A stretch of DNA of 64,000 nt, taken from Streptomyces sp. DvalAA-14. GTDB lineage: Bacteria; Actinomycetota; Actinomycetes; Streptomycetales; Streptomycetaceae. Of this stretch, positions 17,879-26,308 are shown one piece after another. Position numbers and translations under genes: made by a program. Each line of letters begins with the position of its first letter. The first letter of the stretch is position 1. The stretch is taken from positions 78,522 through 142,521 of the forward strand of contig NZ_FMCH01000413.1 in the NCBI RefSeq assembly GCF_900091855.1, given 5' to 3'. The notes beneath the pieces are model-generated. The model was given only the letters and a program-made list of their open reading frames with translations, was not told the origin of the DNA and did no database searches.

Positions 17879-18640
17879 CTACTTTTCGGGCTCCTCTCGC
17901 GAGGGGGTTCGGACGTCGCGCGCGAACAGGGCCGACCACAGGAACGGCTCCCCGAAGTACGGGGACTCGGGCGGTTCGTCGTGCATCCGGCGCAGCTCGA
18001 CTTCCGTGAGCGCGGCGAAGATCCACCGCAACGACTCGGCGGTGTAGGCCAGTCCGCCGTGCAGCGCGGACTGGCGGTAGTAGTCGGCATCCGAGAGTTC
18101 GGAGCCCATTTCCCCGGCCGCGAAGCAGTTGAGCGCGAGATGGCCACCGACGGCGAGGAGCCGATCGACAAGGGCGAGGTAGCTGATCCGGCGGTGCGGT
18201 GGCAGGTGGTGGAAACAGCCGGAGTCGTAGATCAGGTCGTACGGTCCGCTCAACTCGACTGCCGCGCTGTCGAACGCGTCGCCGCGGTGGAACGTGATGT
18301 CGGCGCCGGCCTCGCGGGCCCGCTCCTCGGCCCAGGCGATGGCCGCCGGGGAGAGGTCGACAGCGTCCACCGTCCAGCCCCGTGACGCCAGTTCGAGCGC
18401 GTTCCGCCCCGGCCCGCACCCCAGGTCGAGCGCCCGCCCCGGCGCGATGAGCCCGCGATCGAGGTACGAGACCAGACTCTCGTCCGGCTTCGCCACGAAG
18501 AACGGCACCGCCCTGTCCCGATCCGCGTAGAACCCGTCCCACCAGTTCCCCGCGTCCACCGTCCAGCGGTCCGCCTCGGGCGCGAACAGCCCGTCCAGAA
18601 GCTTCAGCACGTCGTCGATTGTGCGGATGTTCCGATCCAT
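17879..18640 (-). CDS. class I SAM-dependent methyltransferase
   Basis: Methyltransferase of 253 residues; ATG at 18640 follows AAGGGG. SAM-binding motif I is ALDLGCGPGRNALELASRG near residue 70, motif II VDAVDLSP, and motif III-IV DLIYDSGCFHHLPPHRR. The N-terminal WWDGFYADRDRAVPFF and the motif order match small thiopurine/tellurite-type or ubiquinone-type methyltransferases. Substrate not predictable. Confidence 0.75.
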   Translation of the reverse strand: MDRNIRTIDDVLKLLDGLFAPEADRWTVDAGNWWDGFYADRDRAVPFFVAKPDESLVSYLDRGLIAPGRALDLGCGPGRNALELASRGWTVDAVDLSPAAIAWAEERAREAGADITFHRGDAFDSAAVELSGPYDLIYDSGCFHHLPPHRRISYLALVDRLLAVGGHLALNCFAAGEMGSELSDADYYRQSALHGGLAYTAESLRWIFAALTEVELRRMHDEPPESPYFGEPFLWSALFARDVRTPSREEPEK

Positions 18641-18876
18641 GGGGTCCCCTTCCCAACTGGGGGAAACCGTAGGACGGTTCCGCAGGAAAGCCCAGCTCGG
18701 AGCGTATGCGGCGGGGCGCCGTCCGGGCGCTGGACGGCGGTACACGACAGGGCTGGGCCGCCCAGCCCGGGCCGTACGCGCACGGGCGCGGGTCCGCGCG
18801 TCCGAGGCCGCCTCGGGGTCGTTTCCGGCAACCGCCGGCCCGGTTTCTCACCGGGTCACCGCCCAGCCCCGCCGGC

Positions 18877-19509
18877 TCAGGCAGCGGGCGGCGGTTCTCG
18901 CCAGTCGGCGCCCGGCGGGAGACCGTAAATCCCGGCGGAGTCAACGGATTCGTCCCGGACGTCGAGCGGGCAGAAGCTCCAGCGCTCGGCGATGCGCATG
19001 ACGTCCGCCTCATCGGGCATGACGGCGTGCCAGGCGTCCCATTCGGGCTCCTGCCATTCCTGCCATCCTTCTTCGAGCCAGCGCAGTCCGACCCCGAGTT
19101 CCCTCTCGATGTCGGTGAGTTCGCCCAGGTGGAGCGGGACATCCCCGCGCGTGCCGTTGAAGCAGTAGGCGCGGGTCAGTTCGCCGGACTCGACTTTGGC
19201 CCAGGCGTGATATTCGCCGATGCGATCGGTGGCGAAGAATTGCAGATCACCGAGTGCCGTACTCAGCGCACCGAGCCAGGCGGTGAACCCCGGATCACCG
19301 GCTTCGATCCCGGGGGGCAGGTGGATCCGCCCGTGCGCGACGGTCCAGTCCGCCACGGGCCTCGCCACGAACACGCCCTGGCGGTACGCCGCCTTCGTGC
19401 CACCGGCCCAGTCCATCGTCCGCCGCTCCCGGAGACCGAGGGCGTCGGCGACCTCTGGGGGCGTAGCGCCCTGAACGGCGAGCCATGAGGTCTTGAAGCC
19501 GATACCCAT
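18877..19509 (-). CDS. hypothetical protein
   Basis: Soluble protein of 210 residues beginning MGIGFKTSWLAVQGATPPEVADALGL. Acidic and Trp-rich (WLEEGWQEWQEPEWDAWHAV). The opening LAVQGATPPEVADALGL and the later HLGELTDIERELG recall streptomycete proteins of unknown function that are often found in regulatory or kinase contexts; I cannot assign a role. The ATG at 19509 is the first plausible start; there is no strong ribosome site. Confidence 0.55.
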   Translation of the reverse strand: MGIGFKTSWLAVQGATPPEVADALGLRERRTMDWAGGTKAAYRQGVFVARPVADWTVAHGRIHLPPGIEAGDPGFTAWLGALSTALGDLQFFATDRIGEYHAWAKVESGELTRAYCFNGTRGDVPLHLGELTDIERELGVGLRWLEEGWQEWQEPEWDAWHAVMPDEADVMRIAERWSFCPLDVRDESVDSAGIYGLPPGADWREPPPAA

Positions 19510-19646
19510 GATTCGTATCGTGCCGGGTGGCGGGGATGTTGCACGGGCCCCCTCTGCGGCCGTCCGCCGCACCGCACGGCGCCGCCGATCCGACGGGCGC
19601 GACCGCTCCTCTCGCCTCAGTCCCGTCCTTGCGCCTTCAACCGCTT

Positions 19647-20063
19647 TTATTCGTGCCGACCCCTGGCGGGCCGAAAACGGTCCGTCCAGTGACCGTGCCG
19701 GGCGCCCGGGGGCGGCGAAACCGGCTGGGCGCGGGCGACGCCCCCGTCGGATCCGTCGCCGCCGCCACCGTCGGTCGACGGATGCAGCCCCTCCAGCGAG
19801 TAGCGGGTGGTCGCGATGCACTCCACGATTTGCGCGTCGGTGAAGTCCTCCGACCCCTCGACGTGCGGCACAAAGCCGATCAGGACGCCGTCGCTGACGA
19901 TCTCCGCGTCGAGACCGGCCCCGGCAAGATCCCAGACGGCCTCCACATCCTTGTCGAGGACCACACGGATCCCGCATTCGTACACGCCGGTCCGCTCCAC
20001 GTGCGCCATGACCCGGCGGCCCTGCAGTTCCGAGACCAGACGGCCGACTCGCTCCGCATCCAC
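19647..20063 (-). CDS. hypothetical protein
   Basis: Protein of 138 residues. The GTG at 20063 has GGAGGG about 7 bases upstream and is preferred over a GTG 15 bases earlier. The sequence shows a compact alpha/beta domain (VGRLVSELQGRRVMAHVERTGVYECGIRVVLDKDVEAVWDLAG, then DGVLIGFVPHVEGSEDF) and a disordered Gly/Arg-rich tail. No family recognised. Confidence 0.5.
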   Translation of the reverse strand: MDAERVGRLVSELQGRRVMAHVERTGVYECGIRVVLDKDVEAVWDLAGAGLDAEIVSDGVLIGFVPHVEGSEDFTDAQIVECIATTRYSLEGLHPSTDGGGGDGSDGGVARAQPVSPPPGARHGHWTDRFRPARGRHE

Positions 20064-20249
20064 CTGGTGTCCCTCCACCTCCGAAGTGCTCGGGCGCGAG
20101 TCACTTCTGTCCCCCGCGCCCCTCCCTTACCACGCTACTCCGGCTGCCGGGCAGCTGGCCGCGAGCGGACCGCCGGGACCGCGAAGCCGTGGCTAAGGTT
20201 GCCGAGCGGCTCGCCGGAACCGGCCGCCCCCTCCGCGGAAGGACTCTCG

Positions 20250-20621
20250 GTGATCGGGAAGCTGCAATGCGTGGTCCTGGACTGCCCGGACGTCATCGAA
20301 CTCGCGCACTTCTACCACTCGCTCCTCGGCGGGGCCGTCAACCAGCCCGATCCGCGGTGGTCGGTCGACCAGGACTTCTCGACCCTGCACACCGCCAGCG
20401 GCCTCGTCCTCGCCTTCCAGCGTGTACGGGACTACCGCGCCCCGCAGTGGCCGGACAGCGCCCACCCGCAGCAGTTCCACCTGGACCTCGACGTCCCTGA
20501 CCTCGACCGTGCCCAGACCGAGGTCCTCGCCCTCGGCGCCACGCTGCTCCACATCGATCCCGGCGGCTGGCGGGTCTTCGCGGACCCGGCCGGCCATCCG
20601 TTCTGCCTGCTCAAGGGCTGA
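20250..20621 (+). CDS. VOC family (glyoxalase/bleomycin-resistance-like) protein
   Basis: Single-domain vicinal oxygen chelate protein of 123 residues. GTG at 20250 has GGAAGGA 6 bases upstream. Visible fold marks: VVLDCPDVIELAHFYHSLLGG at the start, FHLDLDVPDLDRAQTEVLALGATLL in the middle, and FADPAGHPFCLL at the end, where the last repeat supplies metal or ligand contacts. Members include glyoxalases, dioxygenases and drug-binding proteins; the role here is unknown. Confidence 0.8.
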   Translation: MIGKLQCVVLDCPDVIELAHFYHSLLGGAVNQPDPRWSVDQDFSTLHTASGLVLAFQRVRDYRAPQWPDSAHPQQFHLDLDVPDLDRAQTEVLALGATLLHIDPGGWRVFADPAGHPFCLLKG

Positions 20622-20784
20622 CGGAACCGGCGTTGTCACACCGCGGCAGTCGTCCCCCCGGTCGGTGTTCGCCGCCAGCAGTTCATGGCGATCATCCTCC
20701 ATGGTGACCCGGTCGGCTGTGAAGACGACCGACCATCCGCGTCGGCACCATGGACTTCGCGGACGTCGACCCCGCGGACTTCCT

Positions 20785-20836
20785 GTGACCGACTGACCGA
20801 CAGACTGACTGACCGGCTGACTGACCGGCTGACCGG
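20785..20836. repeat. GACC/GACT tetranucleotide repeat
   Basis: About 50 bases of imperfect GACT/GACC/GGCT repeats (GACTGACCGACAGACTGACT and onward). It makes a spurious Ser/Val/Gln-repeat frame on the minus strand. No gene seen in the surrounding 300 bases, 20622-20921. Confidence 0.75.
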
Positions 20837-20921
20837 CACGCGGCGTGCGGCGCACGCATCGGCGGCACTTGCCCCTGCCCGATCCCGCCGCGGCTCCGGA
20901 TGAGTCTGCCCTGATCCCGAT

Positions 20922-21107
20922 TCACACCCGCGGGGGCCGCTCTCGCCACCACTGGAAGGCCAGCACCACCGGAAGGACCACCGCGCCGATCACGAACGAC
21001 GCGGGCCACGACGCCCCGTGATGGCTGTGTCGCGGCCAATGCGCGGACAACACCGCCACCGCGTACACCACCGCCATCAGACCCACGTTCTTCGCCCACC
21101 GTTTCAT
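20922..21107 (-). CDS. small two-helix membrane protein
   Basis: Protein of 61 residues, MKRWAKNVGLMAVVYAVAVLSAHWPRH, then a second helix FVIGAVVLPVVLAFQWW and a basic end. The positive-inside pattern supports a hairpin with both ends in the cytoplasm. Function unknown; the ribosome site is weak. Confidence 0.45.
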   Translation of the reverse strand: MKRWAKNVGLMAVVYAVAVLSAHWPRHSHHGASWPASFVIGAVVLPVVLAFQWWRERPPRV

Positions 21108-21446
21108 ACCGCCCGCTTACCCCGGCGACGGTCGGGGACGCCGGCGACAGAACCGGGCCCCAGCGCCTCACCCGCCATGCCTCCGGCCCGAGGATCCAGG
21201 GCGACCCGGGCCGCCTACCGCGGCATCGAGCTGGCCGCCGCGCTGTCTGACGGGAAGTCGACCAGTACGGCCCCGGGGTGGTCGGACACGTCCGCATGAC
21301 GGAAGGCCCTGGTCAGGGGGCCGGCCGGAGATTCAGCGTCTCGGCGACAGCCCGGTGCCGGCTCTCGGCGAACATCTGCTCGTCCTCATCCAGCCCTCCG
21401 GTGGCGGACCGGGGCCGCCGTATCGACCGCGCCCCCGGGGCCCGGA

Positions 21447-21462
21447 ATTGGTCTAGACGATT
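21447..21462 (+). promoter_or_regulatory. DasR-like operator upstream of chitinase
   Basis: ATTGGTCTAGACGATT contains the GTCTAGAC core and most of the DasR-box consensus (ACTGGTCTAGACCACT-like). It lies about 310 bases before the GH18 start. Family knowledge: DasR, a GntR regulator that responds to aminosugar phosphates, controls chitinases in Streptomyces. The rest of 21108-21771 holds C-rich sequence with repeated CCGCACT but no gene. Confidence 0.65.
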
Positions 21463-21771
21463 CTTTCCCGGATCTCTTGACGCCGCCCGGCGCGGCCAGC
21501 CACGCTTCCCTACGCAGGCAAGCGGTAAGGAAAGTTTCCGATTGAGTTCACGACGCGCCCGGCCCTCGGTTCCCCGAACCCCGCGCGCTTCTCCGTACGT
21601 ATCCGCACTCCCCCGCACTTCTCCGCACTGATCGCGTCGCGCCGCTCCCCCCACCCGCAGCTCCGCACCGTGCGACGGCCGTACACAGCACAACATTCCG
21701 CATCCCGCACTCCGCAATCCGCGTACCGGCCCAGCGCCGTGCGCGGCCTCTCCCCACAGAGGAGCACCCGC

Positions 21772-23394
21772 ATGAGTCGTGCGTCACTGCGCGCCGCAAT
21801 GACCGCCGCCCTGGTGGTCGGCGGCATGGTCACCATCGCCGCCCCGGCCTCTCACGCGGCCGACAACACCGGTCTGATCGCCTCGTTCGGTATCACCTCC
21901 ACCTGGGGCACCGGCTTCGAGGGCGGCTACACCGTCACCAACAAGTCGATCCATACGGTGAGTTCGTGGACCATCGCCTTCACCCTGCCGGCCGGCGAGG
22001 CCGTCACCAGCTCGTGGAACGGCACGGTCACCCACAGCGGAACGCAGTACACCATCACCTCCCCCAGCTGGGAGACACCCCTCGCGCCCGGTGACTCCGC
22101 GCCCGTCGTCGGCCTCGACTTCAGCTACAGCGGCTCGGTCGTCCAGCCGGCCGGCTGTCTGATCAACAACGGCCCCTGTGCCGGCGTCCCCGCCGACACC
22201 GTCGCGCCCTCGGCCCCCTCCGGCCTCGCCGTCCGGGCCACCGGCCCCGGCAGCGTCACGCTGGGCTGGAACGCCTCGACCGACAACGTCGGCGTGGTCG
22301 GTTACCAGGTCTACGAGGGCAGCAGCGTCATCGCCACGACCTCCGGCACCGGCACCACCGCCACCGTGACCGGCCTGCTCCCCGGCAGCAGCCACAGCTT
22401 CTCGGTGACCGCGCTCGATGACTCCAACAACCAGTCGGCGCACTCCGCGACGCTCACCGCGACGGCGGGCACGGGCACCACACCCGGCGTGGCAGCCCCC
22501 TTCATCGACCTCGGTGCCTACCCGACACCGAACCTCACCCAGATCGCCATGACCACCGGCCTGCGGCAGTTCTCGCTCGGCTTCATCACCGCCGGGTCGA
22601 CCGGCTGCGCCGCGAGCTGGTTCAACTCCTTCGACCCGGGCACGGCTTGGGACCGGGCGGACTTCGACTCGCTGCGGGCGATGGGTGGCGACGTCCGGCC
22701 GTCCTTCGGCGGTGAGGCGGGCACCGAACTCGCTCTCGCCTGCACCAACACCACCGCGCTCCAGGCGCAGTACCAGAAGGTCGTGGACGCCTACGCCCTG
22801 GACCGCGTCGACTTCGACATCGAGGGCGCCGCGGCGGCCGACCACGCCTCGATCGACCGGCGTTCGACGGCCGTCGCCGCCGTCCAGGCCGCACAGCGCG
22901 CCAAGGGCCGCGACCTCAAGGTCACGCTCACCCTCCCGGTACTGCCCAGCGGCCTGACCGCGGACGGTCTTTACATCCTCAACTCCGCCAAGTCGCACGG
23001 CCTGAACGTGGACACGGTCAACCTGATGGCCATGGACTACGGCGACAGCACCGCCCCCAACCCGTCCGGGAAGATGGGCGCCTACGCCATCCAGGCCGCG
23101 ACCTCGACCCGCGCCCAGATCGCCACGGTGTGGCCGAACCTCACCACCGCCCAGACCTGGGCGATGCTCGGCCTCACCCCGATGCTCGGCCAGAACGACA
23201 CCACCAGCGAGGTGTTCACCATCGCCGACGCGCAGCAGGTCCTCAGCTTCGCCCAGCAGAACCACCTGGGCGAGCTGGGCTTCTGGGACGTCACCCGCGA
23301 CGGCAACGCCTGCAACGGCAGCCTGAACGACTGCACGAACATCCCGCAGACCCCGTACCAGTTCTCCAAGCTGTTCGCGACCTACGCCGGCTGA
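21772..23394 (+). CDS. secreted chitinase: CBM2, FN3 and GH18 domains
   Basis: Extracellular chitinase of 540 residues. GAGGAG precedes the ATG by 8 bases; a Sec signal ends near ASHA (residue 27). Domain order: CBM2 binding domain (about 30-135, with the paired Cys CLINNGPC), FN3 domain (about 143-235), GH18 barrel (about 243-540). The GH18 motif DxxDxDxE is D344-RV-D347-F-D349-I-E351, with Glu351 the acid. The short barrel without the CID insertion fits the bacterial ChiC/ChiD-like subgroup. A DasR-like site upstream suggests induction by chitin breakdown products. Confidence 0.9.
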   Translation: MSRASLRAAMTAALVVGGMVTIAAPASHAADNTGLIASFGITSTWGTGFEGGYTVTNKSIHTVSSWTIAFTLPAGEAVTSSWNGTVTHSGTQYTITSPSWETPLAPGDSAPVVGLDFSYSGSVVQPAGCLINNGPCAGVPADTVAPSAPSGLAVRATGPGSVTLGWNASTDNVGVVGYQVYEGSSVIATTSGTGTTATVTGLLPGSSHSFSVTALDDSNNQSAHSATLTATAGTGTTPGVAAPFIDLGAYPTPNLTQIAMTTGLRQFSLGFITAGSTGCAASWFNSFDPGTAWDRADFDSLRAMGGDVRPSFGGEAGTELALACTNTTALQAQYQKVVDAYALDRVDFDIEGAAAADHASIDRRSTAVAAVQAAQRAKGRDLKVTLTLPVLPSGLTADGLYILNSAKSHGLNVDTVNLMAMDYGDSTAPNPSGKMGAYAIQAATSTRAQIATVWPNLTTAQTWAMLGLTPMLGQNDTTSEVFTIADAQQVLSFAQQNHLGELGFWDVTRDGNACNGSLNDCTNIPQTPYQFSKLFATYAG

Positions 23395-23624
23395 ACCCGC
23401 GGCTCGCACCGGGCCCCGGCGCCGGACGGCCCATCCGCCCGCCACCGGGGCCCGCCCCCACCTCCGGCCAGGCGGTCCGGACTCCCTCCGCCCGGGCCTA
23501 CTGGGGGTTGGTCCCCTCCGGGGCGGTGACAAGACGCCGCCGCCTCCGCCCACCTGGCCCCCCGGCCCCCCGGCACACGGCGGTGCCCCCGAATTCACGG
23601 CCCAGCAGCGGCCAGCGGCCGGTG

Positions 23625-23745
23625 CGGGACTCGAATTAAAGGTCCCGGTCAGGACGGGTGCCAGACGATGGTGAGCGGTGGGCGGCCGTGCGCAGGCCAG
23701 ACAACGCAGCACGTGCGCTCACGCATCGCTCACGCATCCTGCCGC
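23625..23745. repeat. decayed attachment-like site (att-1)
   Basis: GCGGGACTCGAATTAAAGGTCC (two parts, 23624-23645) looks like the tRNA-Lys core of the right-hand site with about 14 bases deleted between GGGACTCGAA and ATTAAA. It is followed by GGTGAGCGGTGGGCGGCCGT, which has a near copy at 26123-26142, and by the arm motif GCTCACGCATCGCTCACGCA at 23717-23736, also found at 26216 and 46513. Inference: left end of an earlier integrated relative. Confidence 0.55.
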
Positions 23746-24345
23746 CGCGATCTCGACGTGCCGGGCTGCCCGAAGCAGATCGCGAGTCCGGAAGTAGCCT
23801 GCCCTGTCGTTCTCCCAGCCAGCAGGGATCTGTCGCGCCCGGAGACTACGGACGCAATCCGCCAGCAGGAGGTGCTGCTCGGACCCCAATGCCCCGCCTG
23901 ATGCAAGACAGGCGACAACGCAGCGTTCCAGGTCCGCGGCAACTGCGTCACCGGTGGCCACCGGGATCCGTCGCCTCTCCAGCAGGAAGGACAGGGCGTG
24001 CAGCGCCCCCTCCCGAGGTGCTCCGGACCACCACATCTCCCGATACGGATTCCGCTCCGCCTGGCGTGGCTGGCGGGCCCCCTGATGCTTCGCGCGTCTC
24101 CGGACCTCGTCAAACACCCGCAGCTCTGTATGCCACGCGGCCCGACTGGCTTCCAGCACCTCGAGCGCGCGCAGCAAGGCATCCTCGTCCACGCTGTAGT
24201 GGCCCGCCTTGGCCTTGAGAAAGCTCAGCGTCGCGTGGAAGCCGATCGGACGGTACAACTGCACGCAGGATCGCAGCTGCGACACGCGAAGACCGTGGGG
24301 CAGCCCCGTGTCCCGGACCTTCCTCGCGATGAGGTTGAAGCTCAC
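23719..24345 (-). CDS. hypothetical protein at the element remnant
   Basis: Protein of up to 208 residues from the GTG at 24345; a TTG 69 bases upstream would start inside a perfect terminator hairpin and is less likely. Neither has a good ribosome site. The sequence is helical and basic (VSFNLIARKVRDTGLPHGLRVSQLRSCVQLYRPIGFHATLSFLKAKAG) with no family I recognise. The last codons and the stop are formed by the att arm repeat (23717-23736), so its C-terminus was set by the integration site. Confidence 0.45.
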   Translation of the reverse strand: MSFNLIARKVRDTGLPHGLRVSQLRSCVQLYRPIGFHATLSFLKAKAGHYSVDEDALLRALEVLEASRAAWHTELRVFDEVRRRAKHQGARQPRQAERNPYREMWWSGAPREGALHALSFLLERRRIPVATGDAVAADLERCVVACLASGGALGSEQHLLLADCVRSLRARQIPAGWENDRAGYFRTRDLLRAARHVEIAAAGCVSDA

Positions 24346-24394
24346 CTGGCGAGAGTAGTAGTCAGCGCGAACCCGCCACCCCAGAAGGCCGGCC

Positions 24395-24428
24395 GGTGCC
24401 CCCGCCGCGTGCAAGCGGCGGGGGCACC
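24395..24428. terminator. strong bidirectional terminator hairpin
   Basis: Perfect 14-bp stem (24395-24408 with 24415-24428) and 6-base loop GTGCAA. It lies between the unknown minus-strand gene and the glycosyltransferase fragment. Confidence 0.65.
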
Positions 24429-24431
24429 CGA

Positions 24432-24735
24432 AACCGCAGCCGCGCGCGCCGCACGATCACCAACCCCTGGTTCGCCGCCGGCGTGCTGATCGCCGTTCTC
24501 CTTGAGCTGCCGCCCGCCCGGTGGCTCCGCCTGCTGACGGCGACCGCCGTCACGGCTGTGGTCACCGCTCTCGTCGTACTGCCCGTGCTGCCTGCCTCGG
24601 ACTCGGGCTGGACCTATCCGATCAGTGCGAACTCCGGCGAGGCGATCGGCTGGCCGCAGATGGTCAACACCCTGGCAGCCGTTTGGGCCGAACTGCGGGC
24701 CCCAGCGCGCCGACGCGGTGATCTTCACGGGGGCG
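24432..24735 (+). pseudogene. glycosyltransferase family 39-like fragment
   Basis: Reads NPWFAAGVLIAVLLELPPARWLRLL, one or two membrane helices, then NSGEAIGWPQMVNTLAAVWAEL, the C-terminal part of ArnT-like family 39 glycosyltransferases. The usual next segment (RADAVIFTG) continues in a different frame at about 24694-24730. The 5' two thirds of the gene are absent. The frame then runs directly into the XRE regulator, so two gene scraps were joined by deletion. Confidence 0.5.
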
Positions 24736-25913
24736 GGCGGATTGAGTCGAACAAGCTGCAGCCGGGGCACGCCGCGGTACTGCGCATCGCGACCGTACTC
24801 GGCATATCACCCGAGCGGCTGAGCGGTCGGGCTGTGCCGAACGTGCCGGCGGTCGCTACGGTGACGATCAGTTCGCCGTCCGAAGAGGAGGATGCGGTGC
24901 GTCGTAGAGAACTGCTGACCGGGGCACTCGCAGCCAGTGCGGCGACCGTCGTGGGCACAGAGCAGGCGCGGGCCTCAACGCCGGAAGACCCGGCTGCTGT
25001 ACTGGAGGAAACCCTTTTCCGCCTGCCGACCGCCGAGCCTCAGCCACTGACCCGCCTCGCCGAGCAGGCGGCAGCCGCCCGGCAAAGCTTCCGCGCCGCT
25101 CACTACACCGACCTCAGTCGCGCCCTGCCGGGGTTACTCGCCGCCGCGGAGGCGACGCGGGACGCCGCAGCCGGGCGGGCCAGGGAGCAGGCAAGCGCAA
25201 TCTTGGCTCGGGGCTACGTCCTGGCTGCCGAACTCGGATCGAAGTTCCACTCCGACGCCGCATGGGTCGCCGCCGACCGGGCGCTTGCCGCCGCCCGGGC
25301 GAGCGGCATGCCAGTACCGATCGGGGAGGCGACTCGAGTCCTGGCGATCACGATGCGGCGCTCGGGCCGTTGCTCCTCCGCAGTCCAACTCCTCACAGAG
25401 GAGGCGGCCGAGTTGGACGCCGAGCAGGACCGCACCGGCGCAGTACGAACCACACTGCTCCTAACCGCCGCGTACTCGGCCGCCACCGGCGGGGACCGCA
25501 CCACGGCCCTGAGGCTCCTGGACGAAGCCGACGTCTGCGCCGAGCGTCTGCCTGAAGTGCCAGGCCTCTTCACCGTCGACACCAGCCGGGCTCAGGTGGA
25601 CATCTACCGCATCGGCGTCTTCAACGCGCTCGGCACTCCGGACGAGGGCGTCACGGTATCCGCCAGCCTGCAAATCCACCATATGCCGACAGCGGAACGC
25701 CGCGCTCGGGCCTGGACGGACACCGCCCGAATGTGGCACGCCGTCGGTGACGCACCGCAGACATTCGTGGCGCTGCGCCGCGTAGAGCATGAGGCGCCAC
25801 AGGAGGTGCGCCGTCCGGCCCTACGGGCCTTGACGTCGGACCTGCTGTACGGACCAACGCGCGTCCAGGGGCTACGCGAGTTCGCCGTTCGTACGGGGGC
25901 GCTGGCTTCCTAA
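24736..25913 (+). CDS. XRE-type regulator lacking its N-terminal HTH, TPR-like C-terminus
   Basis: The reading frame starts inside the helix-turn-helix (RIESNKLQPGHAAVLRIATVLGISPERLSG); the first about 30 residues of the DNA-binding domain have been replaced by glycosyltransferase sequence. The remainder is a normal streptomycete XRE regulator with a twin-Arg-like segment (RRRELLTGALAASAATVVG) and helical TPR-like repeats from about residue 100. A GTG at 24897 has GAGGAG 6 bases before it and could express a 338-residue protein without any HTH. Probably non-functional as a DNA-binding protein; a truncated product is possible. Confidence 0.5.
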
Positions 25914-25974
25914 CGCCGCAGCCGGCGCGGGCGTATCGGCCGGGTCTTCGCGTATCCGCTCAGGCAGAGCCCTC

Positions 25975-26101
25975 GCACGGCTGTGCCCCGGCCGCTCGAA
26001 AGCGACCGGGGCACCGGAACCCGCAGGCCAGTGACCCCGGAGAGGGATCGACCCCGTAGGCCGTGTGGGACTCGAACCCACAACCAATGGATTAAAAGTC
26101 C
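25975..26101. repeat. attachment site copy att-2: 3' half of tRNA-Lys plus its terminator
   Basis: Bases 26057-26101 are identical over 45 nt to 46623-46667, the 3' half of tRNA-Lys(UUU) from the anticodon to the discriminator base. The similarity continues leftward with few mismatches to about 25975, including the terminator hairpin TGCCCCGG...CCGGGGCA. This is the partial tRNA copy expected at one end of an element integrated into a tRNA 3' end. Confidence 0.85.
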
Positions 26102-26215
26102 TGGCCAGGGCGTGCCGGGGGGTGGTGAGCGGTAGGCGGCCGTCCGGAACCCGCAGGTCAGAAGGCAGCGGGTTGCCACCGGGTCCGGCCGGAGACGCGG
26201 GATGCCAGCACGTCC

Positions 26216-26235
26216 GCTCACGCATCGCTCACGCA
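26216..26235. repeat. integrase arm-type repeat, copy 2
   Basis: GCTCACGCATCGCTCACGCA is two direct copies of GCTCACGCA with an 11-bp period. The identical 20-mer occurs at 23717-23736 and 46513-46532, each time near a tRNA-Lys core. Probable arm sites of the integrase. Confidence 0.6.
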
Positions 26236-26308
26236 AACGGCCCACTCAACCTCGGGTCTGAACGGGCCGCCAACCGATCGGACGACGACGTGATCTCCAG
26301 GAGTACCG

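Larger units (their letters stand above)
23632..26056. mobile_element. degenerate remnant of an earlier integrated element
   Basis: The 2.4 kb between att-1 and att-2 holds one unknown gene, a glycosyltransferase fragment and a decapitated regulator, with no integrase. Its ends resemble those of the adjacent larger element, so it is probably what is left of a related element inserted at the same tRNA before. Confidence 0.5.

Noticed and set aside
20193..20855. Minus-strand frame with repeated Gln-Ser-Val
   Set aside because: Created by the GACC/GACT repeat and by antisense of the VOC gene.
21784..23712. 642-codon open frame antisense to the chitinase
   Set aside because: Same mirror effect; low-complexity product, no start signal, and the GH18 gene is certain.
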